Source: Hydrangea macrophylla
Lineage: Eukaryota > Streptophyta > Magnoliopsida > Cornales > Hydrangeaceae
Length of the DNA: 64,000 bases
Assembly: GCA_033977485.1 (NCBI GenBank)
Contig: CM066991.1
Location: forward strand, 129,847,999-129,911,998
Reading direction: 5' to 3'
Positions 61,301 to 64,000 of this stretch are shown one piece after another. The notes beneath the pieces were generated by a model. The model was not told the DNA's origin, did not search any database, and saw only the letters and a program-made list of their open reading frames with translations. The first letter of the stretch is position 1. The number at the start of each line of letters is the position of its first letter. Position numbers and translations under genes: made by a program.

Positions 61301-62782
61301 TGTAAGTTACTTTTCCTCAGAAGTCACTCGGGGTGTTTGGAAACCAGTATTTATGAATGGAACAGATTGGCCAAGCCCTGCTGCAAATCTCTCCAATGTC
61401 GAAGAACAGATTAAGAAAATCGTATCTGCCACCGGTGTTGATGTCCCAAGCCTTGCTGCAGGTAAAATCAAAGCCCCCTTATCTTTTTATATAGTTCTAG
61501 AGACTGCTATCCAAACCCAGGAAGGAACTTTTAAAGTTCTTTAAAAGAGAGAAAACAAAAATGTTTGGTAGTCAAAATCAACACTTGCACTTAAAGATTT
61601 ATTTCTTTTTCATTGTTTACAAAACAGTTTATGAATACGAAGATGATGTTTATTGTCTGTGTAGGAGGAAGCTCTCCGGCTACCCTTCCGCTGCCCTTGG
61701 CTGCATTTGTGAGCCTCACTATAACCTATAAACTTGATAAAGCCTCTCAACGTTTTCTGAATCTGGCTGGGCCAGCACTGGAGTCCCTTGCAGCTGGTTG
61801 CCCGTGGCCATGTATGCCAATCGTGGCTTCCTTATGGACCCAAAAGGCAAAACGTTGGAGTGATTTTCTCGTCTTCTCAGCCTCACGAACGGTCTTCCTA
61901 CACAACAATGATGCCGTGGTTCAGCTTCTCAAAAGCTGTTTCACTTCTACACTCGGTTTGAATACAACCCCTCTATCCAACAATGGAGGTGTCGGAGCAC
62001 TTCTTGGCCATGGATTTGGTTCCCATTTCTGTGGTGGGATTTCTCCCGTTGCTCCGGGGATTCTGTATCTACGTGTCTATCGGTCCATTAGAGATATCAT
62101 GTTCTTAACAGAAGAAATAGTTTCTCTCTTGATGCATTCTGTGAAGGAAATAGTGTCTAGTGGGCTTCCCAAAGAGAGAGTAGAGAAGATAAAGAAACCA
62201 AAGAATGGATTAAAATGTGGGCAAGTTTCACTTGCTTCCGCAATGACCAGGGTCAAACTTGCAGCCTCACTTGGGGCTTCTTTAGTATGGTTATCTGGTG
62301 GATTAGGGCTAGTTCAGTCGTTGATAAAGGAAACTCTACCTTCTTGGTTTATATCGGTTCACGGATCTGATCCAGAAGAAGGGTCGGGAGGTATGGTTGC
62401 TATGCTTGGAGGGTATGCACTTGCATACTTTGCCGTTCTTTGTGGAGCTTTTGCTTGGGGTGTGGACTCGTACTCATCGGCTTCAAAGAGGGGTCCGAGA
62501 ATCCTAGGGAGGCACATGGAATTCATAGCTGGTGCTCTTGATGGGAAAATATCGGTTGGTTGTGATTGGGGCACTTGGCGAGCTTACGTGTCGGGATTTG
62601 TGAGCATGATGGTTGGTTGCACGCCAAGTTGGGTGTTGGAGGTGGATGTTGAGGTGCTGAAGAGAGTGTGTAGAGGGCTGACGCAATGGAATGAGGAAGA
62701 GCTTGCTCTTGCTCTACTGGGGGCTGGTGGGGTTAGTACAATGGGTGCAGCTGTTGAACTGATCATTGAAACTGAGATATAG
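52150..62782 (+). CDS. MED33: Mediator of RNA polymerase II transcription subunit 33 (MED33/MED5)
   Basis: A nuclear Mediator subunit; the Arabidopsis paralogues MED33A/RFR1 and MED33B/REF4 hold back phenylpropanoid (lignin precursor) genes. Twelve exons: 52150-52427, 53610-53720, 54330-54677, 55416-55735, 56078-56169, 56635-56995, 57477-57687, 58384-58498, 58791-58952, 59176-59836, 61255-61461, 61665-62782. They total 3984 nt, giving 1327 aa and a TAG stop, close to the family length of about 1300. All introns are GT-AG. Family blocks include PSPELANLLVSHICW, LHLSQIFGLPASEPGILVVE, TPEKKSRWATKPQDME, MASGSLASSAGLCHGASRS, PRLDTRLCML and LPAWDVLEAVPFVVDAAVTA. It is helical with no enzyme motif. 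MAVSVQ is taken as the start by family resemblance, though an in-frame ATG lies 60 bases upstream. The exon 8 acceptor (GATGGAAG) has a poor pyrimidine tract, but its junction protein TPASSLAELE fits. A or B is not resolved. Confidence 0.93.
52518..52556. repeat. Poly-T run in MED33 intron 1
   Basis: A near-continuous T run of about 37 bases with one CAA break lies some 90 bases into the intron. Confidence 0.9.
52750..52775. repeat. (TA)n microsatellite in MED33 intron 1
   Basis: About 12 TA units. Confidence 0.9.
53915..54015. mobile_element. GAGTAATG-family MITE, short, in MED33 intron 2
   Basis: GAGCAATGCTACGGTTCCC at the left pairs with GGAACCATAGCTTCATTC at the right, with AAATTTTAATCCCAAAAGTG inside. 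It resembles the termini at 22608 and 23921. The duplication is too worn to read. Confidence 0.6.
55029..55337. mobile_element. Tourist-like MITE in MED33 intron 3
   Basis: TCTTTGTTTCCTCTGTGGAT at the left pairs with ATTAACTAAACAGACCC at the right, which is followed by TTA. Internal words GATTTAGAGAAGGAAAAGG and TTTCCTCACCGACCAAAC match the copies at 5872, 57025 and 60702. The left duplication is lost. Confidence 0.65.
55799..56030. mobile_element. Tourist-like MITE in MED33 intron 4
   Basis: Ends GAGCCCGTTTGGG and ATGCGGGCTC with TTA on both sides (55796-55798 and 56031-56033). Confidence 0.75.
57025..57301. mobile_element. Tourist-like MITE in MED33 intron 6
   Basis: Ends GGCTTTGCTTGGTTTGAGG and GAACCAAAAAAACCC with TTA on both sides (57022-57024 and 57302-57304). 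The interior has AGACAAGGAAAAGG and TTTCCCTCACTAAATCC, as in its relatives. Confidence 0.8.
58530..58652. repeat. Strong hairpin (MITE-like) in MED33 intron 8
   Basis: GATCGGTGCCGTCCATCTCG followed by GTGGG pairs almost perfectly with CCCACCGAGATGGACGGCACCGATC. The outer words AGGCACCGAAA and TTTCGGTGCCT pair too. The loop is about 18 bases. The left side carries an extra ATTGCACCGAAATGGTGCGC that itself can fold. The GC-rich stem stands out from the AT-rich intron. Confidence 0.85.
60168..60674. mobile_element. hAT-type element in MED33 intron 10
   Basis: Ends CAAGGCGGGAACCAGG and CACTACTTCCGCCCTTG, with the 8-bp word TATACATT exactly on both sides (60160-60167 and 60675-60682). The interior is non-coding, 507 bp in all, and includes runs such as GGGGGGCT near both ends. 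Confidence 0.9.
60702..61027. mobile_element. Tourist-like MITE in MED33 intron 10
   Basis: Ends GGCCCTGTTTGGTT and AAACCAAATAGAGCC with TAA on both sides (60699-60701 and 61028-61030). It lies only 27 bases after the hAT element. Confidence 0.85.
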
Positions 62783-63003
62783 CCTCTTTTTTTTCTTCTT
62801 TAATTTTTCCTCCTCCCATGGAATTTTTTGTAGATTGGTGATTGTGATTTATAGAATGTAAATTAACTGTTTCTTGTAGGAAGGTTTGTGCACAATGTTG
62901 GTTTAGTAATCTACATTTGTGTAGCTTTTTTATTTTATTTATTTTTTTTACTACATCGGAGAATTCGTGCCTTAAAAATAACTCAACTAGTTCTTTATCA
63001 AAG
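62783..63003 (+). other. MED33 3' untranslated region and flank
   Basis: Pyrimidine-rich just after the stop, then AT-rich. No strong AATAAA is present; words such as AATGTAAATTAACTG near 62856 could serve as a far-upstream element. Confidence 0.4.
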
Positions 63004-63159
63004 GAGTTGTGCTATATATGCTTTCCAAATGTGGTACTAAAACATGTGGTAGTGACCCACTTGATTCTTATTGGAGGATATTGAAATGGTCCCAGCATTA
63101 TAGTAGATGGCCCATGTCACATGTGTTGGGAACCACAATTGAGAAGCATATCATTACTC
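63004..63159. mobile_element. GAGTAATG-family MITE downstream of MED33
   Basis: GAGTTGTGCTATATATGCTTTCC at the left pairs with GAAGCATATCATTACTC at the right. The internal words GGTCCCAGCATTATAG and GGGAACCACAATTGAG resemble 22608-22777. The 9-bp flanks are only partly alike (TTATCAAAG / TTATGCTAC), so the duplication is not proven. Confidence 0.65.
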
Positions 63160-63649
63160 TTATGCTACACCATTGTGAACAGTTAGAGCTACTAGAATGG
63201 TGTAGTTGCATAGGGTAAATTACGGTAGTTTATGTATTGGTTGGCTGCAGTGGTGTAGCTTAAATGGTAAAGTAGGGCAAATTAGTATAGCCAAATTTAA
63301 GTTTACCTACAACAAATTTTTTTACCATGCACACAAACGGTAGGGGGAAAGTCGTATGCCAATTGAGCTGACAGACAGTCTGCCGTTTGGAAAGAACTGG
63401 CAGACACACTGTCATTTGGGCAGAACCGGCAAACCCACCGCCGGTTTGAAAATTATTGACCGACATTGTATCCGCCATTTGGGTTGTATTCGTTCATATT
63501 ATTCATATTATCGTTGGCTCAACAGTTATATATTGATACATCAGTATATATAGAACCTCCCTCATTTGAATTACATTACAAAAATTACATTCATCAACAT
63601 CCTCATTTCATTCTTTCATTTTGTGAACAATTGTGTTGTATTCTCAAAT
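63160..63649. promoter_or_regulatory. Upstream region of the ORF1-like fragment
   Basis: A TATA-like AGTATATATAG lies at about 63543, some 105 bases before the ATG at 63650, with CA-rich leader sequence between. Copies of CTGCCGTTTGG, CTGTCATTTGG and ACCGCCGGTTTG at 63380-63450 form a loose repeat. This may be the promoter and left part of a Harbinger element; its terminal repeat was not identified. Confidence 0.4.
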
Positions 63650-63883
63650 ATGGCTGAACGTGCTTCACGTGTTAGACAGGTGAATATGAGAGCATTTGAA
63701 GATGTAAGTTTGTGTCATACATATGTGAGCGTAAGTACAAATCCAATAGTTGGCAATAGTCTGCCAGGAGCGACGTTTTGGAACACTGTCCAATCGGAGT
63801 ACACTGCTCATTCTAAAATTGAAGTTAAACGAAACAATGGAAGTCTACAATCACGTTTTTCAACTATATCACAAGCGTCATGA
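63650..63883 (+). pseudogene. PIF/Harbinger ORF1-like (Myb/SANT-type) fragment
   Basis: The frame MAERASRVRQVNMRAFEDVS continues with STNPIVGNSLPGATFW and then NNGSLQSRFSTISQ, the pattern of the Myb/trihelix-like ORF1 proteins of plant PIF/Harbinger elements and their domesticated relatives (often labelled glutathione S-transferase T3-like). The usual order is an acidic-aromatic helix, a PIVGN block, a GxxFW block and a SLQSRWS block. The frame ends at TGA after 77 codons, while a frame one base off continues with KIAHVYSLIQGRGSNEVDWV, so a frameshift is likely. The rest lies beyond the window. Confidence 0.6.
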
Positions 63884-64000
63884 TATACGCATTGAAGATT
63901 GCACATGTTTATAGCTTAATTCAAGGTCGCGGATCAAATGAAGTTGATTGGGTAACAATTATCCTAAACTTGTGTACTGTTGTTTGTTGTTAGTATACTA

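Noticed and set aside
62359..62766. Minus-strand open frames opposite the last MED33 exon
   Set aside because: They are antisense shadows of a long, conserved coding exon.

Overview
This is nuclear DNA from a flowering plant, most likely a eudicot. Two intron-rich plant genes sit in AT-rich, transposon-dense sequence with TTA/TAA-flanked MITEs, a chromovirus-type Ty3/gypsy element primed by initiator tRNA-Met, and plant-type hAT, Mutator, Helitron and PIF/Harbinger relics. I cannot name the species from the sequence alone.

Two host genes frame the window, both on the + strand. The first (1580-7753, 9 exons, 341 aa) encodes the small R2 subunit of ribonucleotide reductase; all six iron ligands and the radical tyrosine are present. 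The second (52150-62782, 12 exons, 1327 aa) encodes Mediator subunit 33 (MED33, also called MED5/REF4/RFR1), which in Arabidopsis restrains phenylpropanoid synthesis. Both models close in frame through GT-AG introns. Their introns carry small MITEs, mostly Tourist-like with TTA or TAA duplications, plus a hAT element with an exact 8-bp duplication. The two genes do not look functionally linked.

Between them lie about 44 kb of nested mobile DNA. From left to right: a fold-back element at 322-1286 upstream of the R2 gene; a second fold-back element (9405-9767); a LINE relic (9960-10736, resuming at 17165) split by an inverted pair of LTR fragments, which themselves contain a hAT-like element with a gene-like fragment (11844-12876); a hAT MITE (17504-18238); a Mutator-type MITE (18322-18528); a 3.3-kb solo LTR with a 5-bp duplication (18862-22134); a Stowaway-like MITE; and then a composite from 23921 to about 46110. 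That composite holds a broken FAR1/FHY3-type (MULE transposase-like) gene between arrays of a TTTGTTCC word. Its right-hand array is a strict ~155-bp tandem repeat.

The array is split by a Ty3/gypsy chromovirus on the minus strand (29537-45891, duplication TTCTT). Its right LTR took two further solo LTRs, each with an exact 5-bp duplication (ATCAG and CATTC). PBS and PPT are readable, but the coding region has stops, a frameshift and lost catalytic residues. A short Helitron-like element (46677-47047) and further MITEs lead up to MED33. The last 350 bases hold a PIF/Harbinger ORF1-like fragment running off the window.

The most interesting signals are the FAR1-bearing array element whose terminal sequence matches small MITEs with 9-bp duplications; the short palindromic word clusters found in several different LTR families; an extra reading frame upstream of gag; and a 21-bp copy of the R2 exon 2 start inside intron 1.
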